NCBI GenBank assembly: GCA_903876885.1
Contig: CAIRBP010000070.1
Coordinates: 1 to 58,417 of the forward strand
Direction: 5' to 3'
Origin: an uncultured Burkholderiales bacterium
Lineage (GTDB): Bacteria; Pseudomonadota; Gammaproteobacteria; Burkholderiales; Burkholderiaceae_C
DNA: 58,417 nucleotides
In this document: one piece after another, positions 1-8,484 of the stretch
Layout: every line of letters begins with the position of its first letter
Position numbering within the stretch: the first letter of the stretch is position 1
Position numbers and translations under genes: made by a program
The notes under the pieces: generated by a model
Told to the model about the DNA's origin: nothing
The model's database searches: none
What the model saw: only the letters and a program-made list of their open reading frames with translations

Positions 1-712
1 CAGCTTCTTGGGTTGACGGGGTTGAGGGAAAAAGTGCAAGGCGTTTATTGCCGGTGACTGCGAGTAAATCAACATTTTTTTGTTTAACGAACGGCAAAAT
101 AGTTGGAACAGTTGAAAAAAATACCTGGGTGCGGCCGGCAATCAAATCGATCACTGCAGGACCACTTCCTTTATATGGAATATGGGTCATAGCCATGCCG
201 GTTTTGGCTTTGAAAAGCTCTCCAGAGAGATGGTTGATACTCCCGTTTCCCGCCGAACAAAAATTCAGATTCACATCTTTCTTTTTGGAATAAGCTATTA
301 GTTCATTGATGTTTTTCAAACCCAAATTTTTTGAAGTAACAATCAATATCGGTCCCTTACCAATCAAAGCTACAGGTGAAAAATCTCGATCAGGATCGAA
401 CGGCAAACTGCTATCAAGCGATGAATTAGTTGCAAACGTAGATGTAGCAAAGAGCAAGGTGTAGCCATCTGCAGGGGCTTTGGCTACAAAGTTGGCGCCA
501 ATGGCACCGCCTCCGCCGCCTTTGTTTTCTACAATTACGGTTTGTTCTAGTTTTTCAGACAACAACTTACCCACATCACGCGCGATGCTGTCAGTTCCGC
601 CACCGGGTACAAAGGGCACAATTAAGGTGATAGTTTTTGATGGAAAAGGTAACTCAGCCCAAATTGGTAGGTTTAAGGTCAAGAGTGTTAGTGCAAACAA
701 CAATTTTTTCAT
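1..712 (-). CDS. Bug/TctC-family periplasmic binding protein, cut by left window edge
   Basis: Reading the minus strand from the ATG at 712-710 gives an open frame of 237 codons that runs off the left edge with no stop. The N-terminus is a signal peptide (MKKLLFALTLLTLNLPIWA). It is followed by the family hallmarks: a PFVPGGGTDSIAR segment, VIVENKGGGGGAIGA, a DGYTLLF segment, HIPYKGSGPAVIDLIAG, and an AVTGNKR segment near the edge. Bug proteins capture small carboxylates in the periplasm, classically for TctAB-type tripartite carriers; no TctA or TctB gene is visible here. About 80 C-terminal residues are missing. The gene is divergent from the MFS carrier at 1051. Family assignment is sure; the ligand is unknown. 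Confidence 0.93.
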   Translation of the reverse strand, partial: MKKLLFALTLLTLNLPIWAELPFPSKTITLIVPFVPGGGTDSIARDVGKLLSEKLEQTVIVENKGGGGGAIGANFVAKAPADGYTLLFATSTFATNSSLDSSLPFDPDRDFSPVALIGKGPILIVTSKNLGLKNINELIAYSKKKDVNLNFCSAGNGSINHLSGELFKAKTGMAMTHIPYKGSGPAVIDLIAGRTQVFFSTVPTILPFVKQKNVDLLAVTGNKRLALFPSTPSTQEA

Positions 713-1050
713 TGAAATCTCAATATGGAAGTCTGCCTTTAACGCACAAATATTCTACAAAAATGTGTGAATGATGATTATTCAAAATTTCAGTATTTTT
801 GCGTAAATTAGAAAATGAAAGCAGTGAGCTAACAAGAAATTATCTTATTACAAGATTATTATCCAATAATAAAGTATCAAAATTTAATGCAAATTTGATA
901 TATTGTGTTTTCCTTAGAAATAAAAAATTTTGACTTTTTCGCAATTACACCTAAGTTAATATTTTGAAATCCTTGCTGCAAAACTTGGTTTTACTGCAAG
1001 AGTGACAAACCCTTTGATAAAACCGCAATTTCTCGTGCTAATCTTAATAT
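713..1050. other. AT-rich divergent intergenic region
   Basis: A 338-base gap lies between the divergent Bug gene and the MFS gene. It is strongly AT-rich and must hold both promoters. I see a short imperfect dyad (ATTATT-ATCC-AATAAT near 855-870) but no convincing paired -35/-10 boxes, no RNA gene and no coding frame. Confidence 0.6.
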
Positions 1051-2310
1051 ATGCCAAACTCACCCGCCTCAGAAGAACTAATTGACTCTCGATATGCAGC
1101 GTGGCGTCTGTTGATTACTCTTTTCCTGGTAACTCTAGGAAGTAGTTGCATGTACGTAGTAGCGGTTGTACTCCCGCCCGTCCAAGCAGAGTTTGGTATC
1201 AGCCGAGCCAACGCCTCTTTACCTTATACCCTTATGATGATTTGTCTTGGATTAGGTGGCGTGTGGACTGGTAATTTAGCCGACAGAGTTGGCATCTCAA
1301 AAGTAATTTGGATGGGGTCAGCGGCTGTAATGGCGGGATTTATAACAGCAGGTCTTGCACCTAACATTTGGGTATTTGGACTAGCACACGGTTTATTACT
1401 AGGCCTCTTGGGTAGCTCTGCTACCTTTGCGCCGCTTATGGCAGACACATCCCTTTGGTGGAATAAGAGAAGAGGTATTGCAGTAGCTATTTGTGCTAGC
1501 GGTAACTACGTTGCGGGTGCGGTTTGGCCCCCATTGGCGCAGTGGGGAATAGAGAGCATTGGATGGCGCTACACGTATGTAGCTATGGGCTTTTTTTGCG
1601 GTATCTGCATGGCATTACTCTCGTTAGCCATGAGACAACGCCCTCCGTTGGTGAGCACAAAAAGTACATCCCCAAATTCTTCAATATCTTCTAATAGTTA
1701 TTCATCAGCTCGCCCATTTGGACTGCAACTAGGTCAAGCTCAACTATTGCTTTGTGTGGCAGGTGTATCTTGCTGCGTAGCTATGGCTATGCCTCAAGTT
1801 CATATCGTTGCCTATTGTGGAGATTTAGGTTATGGTGCAGCTAGTGGCGCACAAATGTTATCTCTCATGTTAACTTGCGGGATCGTAAGCAGATTACTGT
1901 CAGGTTGGATTTGCGACAGAATTGGCGGAGTGTCGACTTTATTACTGGGTTCCGCGTTACAGGGTGTCGCGTTACTATTGTTTCTACCATTTGATGGTTT
2001 AATTCCTCTGTACATCATCTCAGGAATGTTCGGCTTGTTTCAAGGCGGAATAGTACCGTCATATGCCATCATTGTTCGCGAACACTTCCCGCCAAAGGAG
2101 GCTGGAACTAGGGTGGGTTCTGTGATCATGGCAACTTTATTAGGTATGGCTCTAGGTGGATGGTTATCTGGGAAAATTTTTGATATAACAGGTTCTTACC
2201 AAGCTGCCTTTTTAAATGGGTTAGCTTGGAACTTATTAAACCTATCAATTAGCTTTTGGCTTTACTGGAGATTGCGCTCCAAAAGAGTACAACTTAGCAC
2301 CAACTCGTAA
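1051..2310 (+). CDS. MFS transporter (12 TM)
   Basis: The product is a 419-residue polytopic membrane protein with about twelve hydrophobic segments in two halves, separated by a Ser/Asn-rich linker at about 200-220. The loop between TM2 and TM3 carries the MFS motif A variant GNLADRVG (74-81), repeated in the second half as SGWICDRIGG. Length and pattern fit small-organic-acid carriers of the major facilitator superfamily, such as the monocarboxylate or oxalate:formate group. It stands alone on the plus strand, divergent from a Bug gene, so a carboxylate substrate is plausible but only inferred. Confidence 0.85.
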   Translation: MPNSPASEELIDSRYAAWRLLITLFLVTLGSSCMYVVAVVLPPVQAEFGISRANASLPYTLMMICLGLGGVWTGNLADRVGISKVIWMGSAAVMAGFITAGLAPNIWVFGLAHGLLLGLLGSSATFAPLMADTSLWWNKRRGIAVAICASGNYVAGAVWPPLAQWGIESIGWRYTYVAMGFFCGICMALLSLAMRQRPPLVSTKSTSPNSSISSNSYSSARPFGLQLGQAQLLLCVAGVSCCVAMAMPQVHIVAYCGDLGYGAASGAQMLSLMLTCGIVSRLLSGWICDRIGGVSTLLLGSALQGVALLLFLPFDGLIPLYIISGMFGLFQGGIVPSYAIIVREHFPPKEAGTRVGSVIMATLLGMALGGWLSGKIFDITGSYQAAFLNGLAWNLLNLSISFWLYWRLRSKRVQLSTNS

Positions 2311-2556
2311 TCTACAACTAATTTATATATAAAAGCAACCTCTAAGGATCTAGGGTGATAACAATTCATTTGAGTAGTATCCGCTCAAGTATTTAGGGGC
2401 TTGAGTTAAATCACCTCAATTAACAGAAATAAAACAATTCTTAAAAATTTTACTTAAAAAAACATGAACGAGTTAGCTTTAGGGATCTGAATCAACATCA
2501 TTAAAATATCAGCTTAAGAGTTAAAAAAGAATGATCTAAAGAAAAAAGAGTTCACT

Positions 2557-3084
2557 ATGATTGAAAATCAACATCACATGCCCAAGGGCGGTTGGATTGC
2601 AGCCGCGTTATCAGCTTTTGGAGCCGCGCTATTTCTTTTGTGGCAGCCGATCATGGATTATTTTATTACGGGGACATATGACGACAACTTAGTCATACAA
2701 CTAGAGGCTGAATCGATGAAAATAGATTCAGATACTAAACTCTTAGTTATTCGAGTTAGGACAGCAAATAGAGGAAATGTACCTGTTAAGTTAACAACGG
2801 AGGGGAGAGGCGATCTAACGCTTGAAATACATAAAATTGAAAGGGGTGAGGCAAGCCAATGGATAGATCCAACAAGTACACCAGTGCTAGCTAAGAAAGT
2901 GATCCTAGAGGGGAGTTCAGGCGATCAAATAGTGCCACCGGGATCTTATTTAGAAAAAGAGGTTGCAATACCGTTACCCAAGGGCACTTATTGGTTAAAA
3001 GGAACTCTTAATAGAAAAAGTGGAGATCAAATCAGTGAGGGTACTTATTATGAACATGCCAAGCCAATGAACCGTGATCAGTAA
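2557..3084 (+). CDS. Hypothetical membrane-anchored protein
   Basis: I do not recognise this 175-residue protein. It has one hydrophobic segment at about 13-37, followed by a soluble region rich in beta-strand-forming stretches (VIQLEAESMKI, KLLVIRVRTANRGNVPVKL, YLEKEVAIPLPKGTYWL). That looks like a single immunoglobulin-like or adhesion-type domain facing the periplasm. The ATG is preceded by AAAGAG about 6 bases away. The next gene lies 64 bases downstream on the same strand. The coding assignment rests on length, composition and a sensible membrane topology. Confidence 0.6.
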   Translation: MIENQHHMPKGGWIAAALSAFGAALFLLWQPIMDYFITGTYDDNLVIQLEAESMKIDSDTKLLVIRVRTANRGNVPVKLTTEGRGDLTLEIHKIERGEASQWIDPTSTPVLAKKVILEGSSGDQIVPPGSYLEKEVAIPLPKGTYWLKGTLNRKSGDQISEGTYYEHAKPMNRDQ

Positions 3085-3148
3085 AACCGCTAAACAATAC
3101 AACAATAGATAAATAGCCTTAGGTTAATTGAATTTTAAAAGGTCAAAA

Positions 3149-3409
3149 ATGATTTGTGGAGCCAAAATTCGTTCGCTTGGTATTTGTAAAAAGCACGGAT
3201 TAATGAATGGACGTTGTCGATCACGTAGTGGTTTTTCTCCCAAAAGGCAAGATCAATGTAATGCTAAAGAAAAATTATTCGCAAATAATTTGAATGTTAA
3301 AAATAATCTATATCACAACCAAATTAAATTATGTGCTGCAATCATAAACACTTTGGGGAAAATAGTTTCTAAACCAAGAAAAAAATCGAACTCAAAAAAT
3401 AAAAACTGA
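3149..3409 (+). CDS. Small basic Cys protein resembling the HGGXSTGP family
   Basis: This is an 86-residue very basic protein. Its start MICGAKIRSLGICKKHGL followed by NGRCR resembles the Cys motif of HGGXSTGP-type small proteins, which usually read CGAK-TR-G-CK-NGRCR-HGG-STG. The Cys-Cys-Cys spacing is kept, but the closing HGG-STG element is altered to RSGFS. I chose the ATG at 3149 because AAAAGG lies 6 bases upstream; a TTG at 3128 would add seven residues. That family is often phage-associated, yet no phage gene is nearby. The C-terminal half is Lys/Asn-rich and unremarkable. Function unknown. Confidence 0.55.
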   Translation: MICGAKIRSLGICKKHGLMNGRCRSRSGFSPKRQDQCNAKEKLFANNLNVKNNLYHNQIKLCAAIINTLGKIVSKPRKKSNSKNKN

Positions 3410-3437
3410 TCTTCCTTTTACACTGCGGATTCAAAAT

Positions 3438-4715
3438 ATGATTATAGCCATCTACTGGTTCAGAAACGATTTGCGGCTATTAGATAACCCGTCATTCAAT
3501 CAAGCTTGTCGGAATACAAATTTTCTGTTGCCCATTTTCATAAATCAAAATAAGGCACATGATGAGACACCTATTTCTCAGCCAAAATCTAGCAAACTGC
3601 GTAAAGACTTTTTAGAAGAGTCATTGAGAGATTTAAGGACTCAGCTAAAGAAATTAAACTCAAATTTATTTGAGTTGGAGGGCGATTTTCTACAAGTATT
3701 CCAAGATCTGCAATTACAACTTGATACGAGGATTATTTATTGTGAAGAAATTCAAGCTGAAGAGGAATTAGAACAACTAGACAGATTAAGAGATGCAGGT
3801 TTTGAAATAAGATCACTTTGGCAGTCAAGTATGATTGAACCGAACTCTTTGCCATTTGATATAGCGGATATGCCTGGTGTCTTTACCCAGTTTCGTTTGC
3901 AAGTAGAAAAACAAAAAATAAAATTTACACCACCTATTGAATCACCTACTGCGATACCTCCACTACCACTCATCACTGGAATTAAAAATGAGTCATCTCC
4001 TCTTCAGGTGGTCATCAAAGATAAATTATTTTATGGAGGCGAAAGCAAAGCGCTTTATCATATTGGTCAATACTTTGACCGCCGTTTAGCCGACACTTAC
4101 AAGAAAACTCGTAACGGGCTGATTGGTATGGACTACTCTAGCAAGTTCTCCCCTTGGCTTGCCCTTGGATGCTGTTCAGCGAGAACTATTGCAAATAAAC
4201 TCACAGAATATGAATACGAGTTTGGTAGTAATGACGGAACATATTGGATCTGGTTTGAATTACTTTGGCGTGATTATTTTCGTTTCTTAAGCTTTAAAAC
4301 GGAAAATCAAATTCATAACAAAAAAAATGATAGTGAGGAAGTGAGTGACGCGAGAACAAATAATTACCTGACCGAGTTCAACGGTATAAAGTTTAAGCGC
4401 TGGTCAACAAGTTATACAGGAGATTCATTTATTGATGCCGGAATGCGGGAGCTTATTTCTACTGGCTATTTATCTAACCGCATGCGTCAAGTTGTTGCAA
4501 GTTATTGGATTTATAACCTATCAGGTGACTGGCGGGTCGGAGCTGCTTGGTTTAAGGCGCAATTGATTGACTATGATGTGTATAGTAATCAAGGCAATTG
4601 GCAATATATTTCTGGTAAGGGATTAGACCACCAAGGAGGAAGACAATTTAATATTGCCAAACAAACACAAGACCATGACCCGAACGGCATTTATCAAAAA
4701 CTTTGGTTAACTTAA
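3438..4715 (+). CDS. Cryptochrome/photolyase family protein, DASH-like
   Basis: The product is a 425-residue FAD-binding photolyase/cryptochrome. The N-terminal antenna domain begins with WFRNDLRL (7-14). FTQFR (149-153) joins it to the FAD domain. TRNGLIGMDYSSKFSPWLA (224-242), FELLWRDYFRF (273-283), MRELISTGYLSNRMRQ (336-351) and SNQGNWQY (383-390) line the flavin pocket. The FTQFR and YSSKFSPWLA forms are typical of DASH cryptochromes, which repair cyclobutane dimers mainly in single-stranded DNA or act as light sensors. The protein ends at KLWLT, slightly short of the usual C-terminus. The presence of this gene suggests a sunlit habitat. Confidence 0.92.
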   Translation: MIIAIYWFRNDLRLLDNPSFNQACRNTNFLLPIFINQNKAHDETPISQPKSSKLRKDFLEESLRDLRTQLKKLNSNLFELEGDFLQVFQDLQLQLDTRIIYCEEIQAEEELEQLDRLRDAGFEIRSLWQSSMIEPNSLPFDIADMPGVFTQFRLQVEKQKIKFTPPIESPTAIPPLPLITGIKNESSPLQVVIKDKLFYGGESKALYHIGQYFDRRLADTYKKTRNGLIGMDYSSKFSPWLALGCCSARTIANKLTEYEYEFGSNDGTYWIWFELLWRDYFRFLSFKTENQIHNKKNDSEEVSDARTNNYLTEFNGIKFKRWSTSYTGDSFIDAGMRELISTGYLSNRMRQVVASYWIYNLSGDWRVGAAWFKAQLIDYDVYSNQGNWQYISGKGLDHQGGRQFNIAKQTQDHDPNGIYQKLWLT

Positions 4716-4988
4716 TTTCCAGTCCCACTTAACCTCTACGTTTAATTAAGTGTGCCGCGAGTGCTTGATCAAATATAAGTCTATTTCCTTTAAATATTAC
4801 GGTTTATTTTTTAAATCACCAAGTTAGTTTATTATGGACGCATGAAAAGATGCGTAGCACTATCTGTTTACTGCATTAATTCAAGTCTTTCATCGGTTAT
4901 AGACAACTAGTCGTTATTAAAATGCTTAAATTTTCTTAACGGATAAAAATGGTTAATTTGCAAAAGTTTTAATAAATAATAATTCGAA

Positions 4989-5600
4989 ATGTCTTTGTAT
5001 AAATCTACTGAAATACCCTCCTCAGTCATGGAAAGTCAAGTCAAGCGTAAAGTGGGTTGTACATTTAAAATTCAGGGGGAGATACTTCCGTCTAGAGTAG
5101 TCGCTGACTTACGAACCGATCACGCCGGTGAGGTTGGTGCAGTTTGCATTTATAAAGGTGTGTTATTTTTTTCTCGTGATCAAGCACTTCGCAATTTTGC
5201 TGAAAGACATTTGGCAACTGAACAAAATCATCTTATGAGAATCAAAGAATGGTTGCCACCCAAGGACTACAGTATTTTGTTACCCCTTTGGCGTTTTGCA
5301 GGATTTATGACTGGCGCATTGCCAACACTGTTTGGACCCAGAGCGGTTTACGCTACTATTGAAGCGGTTGAAACTTTTGTAGATTTACACTACGAAGAGC
5401 AAGTACAAACTCTGCAGGATCAACCACATCTTAACCTACTAAGTCAAACACTAAAAGAATGTCAGGCAGATGAAATTATTCACCGCGATGAAGCTGCAAT
5501 TGAGCGTGGTTCTTTAAAATTAGGATTTTGTTTAAAGTTGTGGTGCGCTATTGTTTCCTGGGGTTCACGAAACGCAGTAATAGTTTGTCGCTATATTTAA
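4989..5600 (+). CDS. coq7: Coq7-type 3-demethoxyubiquinol 3-hydroxylase
   Basis: The product is a 203-residue di-iron ferritin-like enzyme that hydroxylates demethoxyubiquinol in the late steps of ubiquinone synthesis at the membrane. The six metal-ligand pattern is intact: E48 in LRTDHAGEVGAV, E78-x-x-H81 in ATEQNHL, E128 in IEAVETFVDLHYEEQ, and E162-x-x-H165 in ADEIIHRDE. Length is normal for the bacterial family. It lies 273 bases after the photolyase gene in an AT-rich gap holding a small ACGCAT-GAAAAG-ATGCGT hairpin (4838-4855). The next gene follows 32 bases downstream, so co-transcription is likely. Confidence 0.93.
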   Translation: MSLYKSTEIPSSVMESQVKRKVGCTFKIQGEILPSRVVADLRTDHAGEVGAVCIYKGVLFFSRDQALRNFAERHLATEQNHLMRIKEWLPPKDYSILLPLWRFAGFMTGALPTLFGPRAVYATIEAVETFVDLHYEEQVQTLQDQPHLNLLSQTLKECQADEIIHRDEAAIERGSLKLGFCLKLWCAIVSWGSRNAVIVCRYI

Positions 5601-5632
5601 ACTGCATTACTTTTCTGATCTATTAACCTGTC

Positions 5633-6448
5633 ATGCAGTTTGTCTACCGTCTAATATTATTGTTCTTGGCATGTAGTAACCTGTGTTTTGCCTCACAAAA
5701 TCAACAGCAATATGCAAGAATATTTTTACTTGGAGAGATTCACGATAATCCAAATGCTCATAGCCTACGTTTAGACTTTGTCAATAAATTGATTTCAGAG
5801 AACGAAAAGCCCATAGTAGCAATGGAACAGTTTGACCGAGAGACCCAGCAAACTCTTGATGTTGCGCTTAGTACTTGCAAGGATGTGAGTTGTGTTCTTA
5901 AAACTTCAAGTACGCCTGGATGGAATTGGCGCTTTTACGAACCATATGTGCAATTAGCATTAGATAAAAAAATAACACTAATCGCTGCTAATTTATCAAA
6001 TAGTGATGTACGTAAAGTTATAAATAACGGCTTTTCGGCTGTTTATAGTCCAGTATATATTGCCGATTACGAACTGAATCAAATCCCTTCTTTGATAGTT
6101 CGCGCTCAAGAAAAATCAATACAAGATGGTCACTGTAACATGTTGCCTGCGCAGGCAATTGGGCCAATGGCTCAGGGCCAAATTGCTCGTGATGTTTGGA
6201 TGGCAAACATTATTAATAGCTTTCAAGATCAGACTGTCATTCTTATCGCTGGTAATGGACATATTAGAAAAGACGCAGGAGTTTTTTACTGGCTTTCGCA
6301 GAAAAATAAATTACAAGCACAAGTACACGGTTATGTAGAGCAAATTGATAATAACTATTCAACATGGTTTGATTACATTCATGAAGTAGCACAATTTGTA
6401 CGTGAAGATCAATGCGTTTTATTTCAGAAACACATTAACAATAAATAA
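5633..6448 (+). CDS. ChaN-like haem-binding/TIKI-superfamily protein
   Basis: A 271-residue exported protein with a signal sequence at 1-20. A Cys at position 14 lies in an imperfect lipobox (LFLAC), so a lipoprotein is possible but uncertain. The mature part starts with FLLGEIHDNPNAH (32-44), followed by VAMEQFDRETQ and later IAGNGHIRKD. These are the conserved Glu/His elements of the ChaN/DUF399 branch of the TIKI/EreA-like superfamily. Campylobacter ChaN binds haem and is linked to iron uptake. It follows coq7 closely and precedes a phosphatase by 33 bases. Family assignment is good; a haem role is borrowed from the family. Confidence 0.82.
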   Translation: MQFVYRLILLFLACSNLCFASQNQQQYARIFLLGEIHDNPNAHSLRLDFVNKLISENEKPIVAMEQFDRETQQTLDVALSTCKDVSCVLKTSSTPGWNWRFYEPYVQLALDKKITLIAANLSNSDVRKVINNGFSAVYSPVYIADYELNQIPSLIVRAQEKSIQDGHCNMLPAQAIGPMAQGQIARDVWMANIINSFQDQTVILIAGNGHIRKDAGVFYWLSQKNKLQAQVHGYVEQIDNNYSTWFDYIHEVAQFVREDQCVLFQKHINNK

Positions 6449-6481
6449 TATTAAAATATTGATGGAGATTTTTATTTTTAT

Positions 6482-6961
6482 ATGAATAATTCAAAATTCA
6501 ATATACTATTTGTATGCATGGGGAATATTTGTAGAAGTCCCACAGCGCATGGTGTATTTTTAAAAAAATTAAGCGATCACAATCTTTTAGATAAGATCAA
6601 AGTTGATTCCGCAGGCACTCATAATTACCACCCTAATTCGCCACCGGACAAACGCAGTCAAAAGCACGCATTAAATAGAGGATACGATCTATCAGACTTA
6701 CGAGCTAGGCCTGTAGTTGATAGTGATTTTGAAGAATTTGACTTAATATTGGCTATGGACTGGGATAATCGTGCGCTTCTTGAGGAGAAATGTCCCGAAA
6801 AGCATATTAATAAAATTCGCGGTTTAGCTGAGTTTTTACAAAAAACTCAAGCCTCTGTCATACCAGACCCTTACTACGGAGGAGATCAAGGTTTTGAAAA
6901 TGTACTTGATTTAATTGAAGAAGCTACTGATGGCCTATTGGAATTTGTATTAAAAAAATAG
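6482..6961 (+). CDS. Low-molecular-weight protein-tyrosine phosphatase
   Basis: A 159-residue cytosolic phosphatase. The catalytic loop C12-MGNIC-R18-S is the C-x5-R signature right after the first strand (NILFVCMGN), with general acid D129 in VIPDPYYGG. Both the order and the length match the low-molecular-weight PTPase fold, shared with arsenate reductase relatives. The DPYY motif and the size favour a phosphatase over an arsenate reductase. It is the last gene of the plus-strand run that starts with coq7. Confidence 0.93.
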   Translation: MNNSKFNILFVCMGNICRSPTAHGVFLKKLSDHNLLDKIKVDSAGTHNYHPNSPPDKRSQKHALNRGYDLSDLRARPVVDSDFEEFDLILAMDWDNRALLEEKCPEKHINKIRGLAEFLQKTQASVIPDPYYGGDQGFENVLDLIEEATDGLLEFVLKK

Positions 6962-7040
6962 CTACTTGTATATATTCAGTTCAAGTACAAAAAAATATTT
7001 CTTGTAAATATTAATAAATAAACTAAATTAAAAATCTAGT

Positions 7041-7062
7041 ACTAGAAACTCCAGTTTCGAGT
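7041..7062 (-). terminator. Probable terminator of the methyltransferase gene
   Basis: The stem GAAACT/AGTTTC with a two-base loop extends through one mismatch to ACT/AGT. On the minus strand it is followed within a few bases by ATTTTTAATTT. It lies 47 bases past the methyltransferase stop, between convergent genes. A weaker hairpin at 6963-6987 may serve as well. Confidence 0.45.
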
Positions 7063-7108
7063 AGATGAGATTGTTAAAAAAATCCCAGAGGATTACTATA
7101 GCTACTAA

Positions 7109-7717
7109 TCATTTTGTAGCTACTACTAAAAATATCGGGTACAAGAAATCTTCTTTAATTTCGTTGTAAGCAGTAAAGAATTGAATATTCTCAAAACTGT
7201 TCATCATCAATATTTCACTAAGTTCGTGTCGATCAAATCCAAAATGGAAGATCCCCTCAGAGCCAGGAGTATGAAAAGTTCCTGGCTCCGTATCCAAATC
7301 TGATAAAGCAATTTTCCCGCCCTCCTTTAAATGGGCTGAGAATTGTTTAATTAGATTATTTGTATCCTCAATGTGGTGTAAAGACATTGCACTAATTATT
7401 AAATCATATTTCTCACCAGTAGGTGTTGTTGTAAGATCATGGCATAGTACCTTTACTACGCCCTTAAGCTCTGGCTTTGAAATCAGCTTTTGCAGCATAG
7501 ATTCAGAAATATCAACAGCAGTTATTTGCCTAACATAAGGTGCGATTTGAGTTGAAATCAAACCAGTACCTGCACCAAAATCTAAAATGTGCATTTGCTT
7601 ATTTAAAGCAACATTTTTCAAAATACATTCACCAATTGCTGTAGAACGTTTTTTTATTCGCTCATTTGTGTCGTATGTTTCAGATTTTTCTTGAAATAAA
7701 TCGCTCATTTTGCTCAC
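7109..7717 (-). CDS. Class I SAM-dependent methyltransferase
   Basis: A 202-residue Rossmann methyltransferase. Motif I is LDFGAGTGLIS (45-55), the acidic end of strand 2 is AVDISESML (67-75), and a DLIISAMSLHHIED segment forms motif IV. The HHIED form is common in the UbiE/Methyltransf_25-like group acting on small molecules. The substrate cannot be read from the sequence. It is divergent from the RidA-like gene across 154 bases and convergent with the phosphatase gene. Confidence 0.85.
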   Translation of the reverse strand: MSKMSDLFQEKSETYDTNERIKKRSTAIGECILKNVALNKQMHILDFGAGTGLISTQIAPYVRQITAVDISESMLQKLISKPELKGVVKVLCHDLTTTPTGEKYDLIISAMSLHHIEDTNNLIKQFSAHLKEGGKIALSDLDTEPGTFHTPGSEGIFHFGFDRHELSEILMMNSFENIQFFTAYNEIKEDFLYPIFLVVATK

Positions 7718-7871
7718 CGTGTAATTTCAATAGGGTTTACGATTATTCGTGATTAGATATTATCTGACTCAATCCCTGGTTATCCAGGCACATAAACGAG
7801 AACTATGGCCCTAAAATGATTGAGTGCATTTTTAATTTTCCCTCGTAATTTCTTAATTTAGGAATATCAAC

Positions 7872-8360
7872 ATGAAAAAAATAATCTTACTAGGTTTATC
7901 TGTATTTGCTATGCTTACTAGTGTCTGGTCCGCTGAGTATATGGACAAAACTCCGTTCCAACTATCCAGAGCTTTTTCACCAGGAGTTATAACCCAGGGC
8001 GGTAAGATTGTATGGGTGGCAGGTCAAACCTCCACAGTTGATAATAATGGTAAAGATATATCGAATAATTTTGAAGCTCAAGTCAAACAAGATTTCGCTC
8101 AAATTGATGCTGTTTTACGTGATGCTGGTGGGTCATTGGCTAACGTAGTACAAATGACGGTTTTTATAAAAGAGTCCCGTTACGGGGATAAATTTGTGGA
8201 AATGAGAAAAGACTTCTTTCAAAACGGAAACTATCCTGGTAGTGCACTAATCACAGTTACGAATTTTGCTCGCCCAGGTATAGAGATTGAAATACAGGCG
8301 ATTGGTGTAATAGGCGATGAATGCTCTAGTGAACACAGATGCTCTGTCAGGAAGAAGTAA
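7872..8360 (+). CDS. Exported RidA/YjgF-family protein
   Basis: A 162-residue protein with a signal peptide (1-20, cleavage near WSA-EY) followed by a RidA domain (about 30-148). RidA enzymes normally deaminate reactive enamine/imine intermediates in the cytosol. Here the conserved Glu in IEIEIQAIGV is present, but the segment that usually reads P-x-R-S reads YPGSALIT, so the carboxylate-binding Arg of active RidA proteins is missing. A periplasmic location plus loss of that Arg suggests a different role from canonical RidA. The C-terminal tail carries two Cys (C151, C157). A ribosome site (AGGAA) lies upstream of the ATG. Confidence 0.88.
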   Translation: MKKIILLGLSVFAMLTSVWSAEYMDKTPFQLSRAFSPGVITQGGKIVWVAGQTSTVDNNGKDISNNFEAQVKQDFAQIDAVLRDAGGSLANVVQMTVFIKESRYGDKFVEMRKDFFQNGNYPGSALITVTNFARPGIEIEIQAIGVIGDECSSEHRCSVRKK

Positions 8361-8390
8361 AGCGCATTTAAATTTATTTTTAAAAACCAA

Positions 8391-8457
8391 AAGAACTCTC
8401 TACCTCTTCTTATTTCACAAAAGAGTAATTACCTTGGGCAAGAGGTTGAGAGTTCTT
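8391..8457. terminator. Long stem-loop between convergent genes
   Basis: AAGAACTCTC (8391-8400) pairs with GAGAGTTCTT (8448-8457). After two unpaired bases the stem continues CCTCTT with AAGAGG. On the minus strand it is followed by TTGGTTTTT, making it a likely terminator of the Bug gene that ends at 8485. It may also stop plus-strand transcription from the RidA-like gene. Confidence 0.6.
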
Positions 8458-8484
8458 GTTAATAAAACTGATTTCGAATTCAGA

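Noticed and set aside
48-770. Two plus-strand frames (48-293 and 480-770)
   Set aside because: They lie opposite the Bug gene, whose minus-strand translation shows all family motifs; these are shadows.
4726-4752. CACTTAA/TTAAGTG hairpin after the photolyase gene as a terminator
   Set aside because: Weak stem, 13-base loop and no T-run after it.
4842-4910. 22-codon frame starting with ATG inside the ACGCAT hairpin upstream of coq7
   Set aside because: Too short, no ribosome site and no recognisable leader-peptide composition.
6482-6961. Arsenate reductase assignment for the C-x5-R protein
   Set aside because: The DPYY general-acid motif and length match tyrosine phosphatases; no ars genes are nearby.
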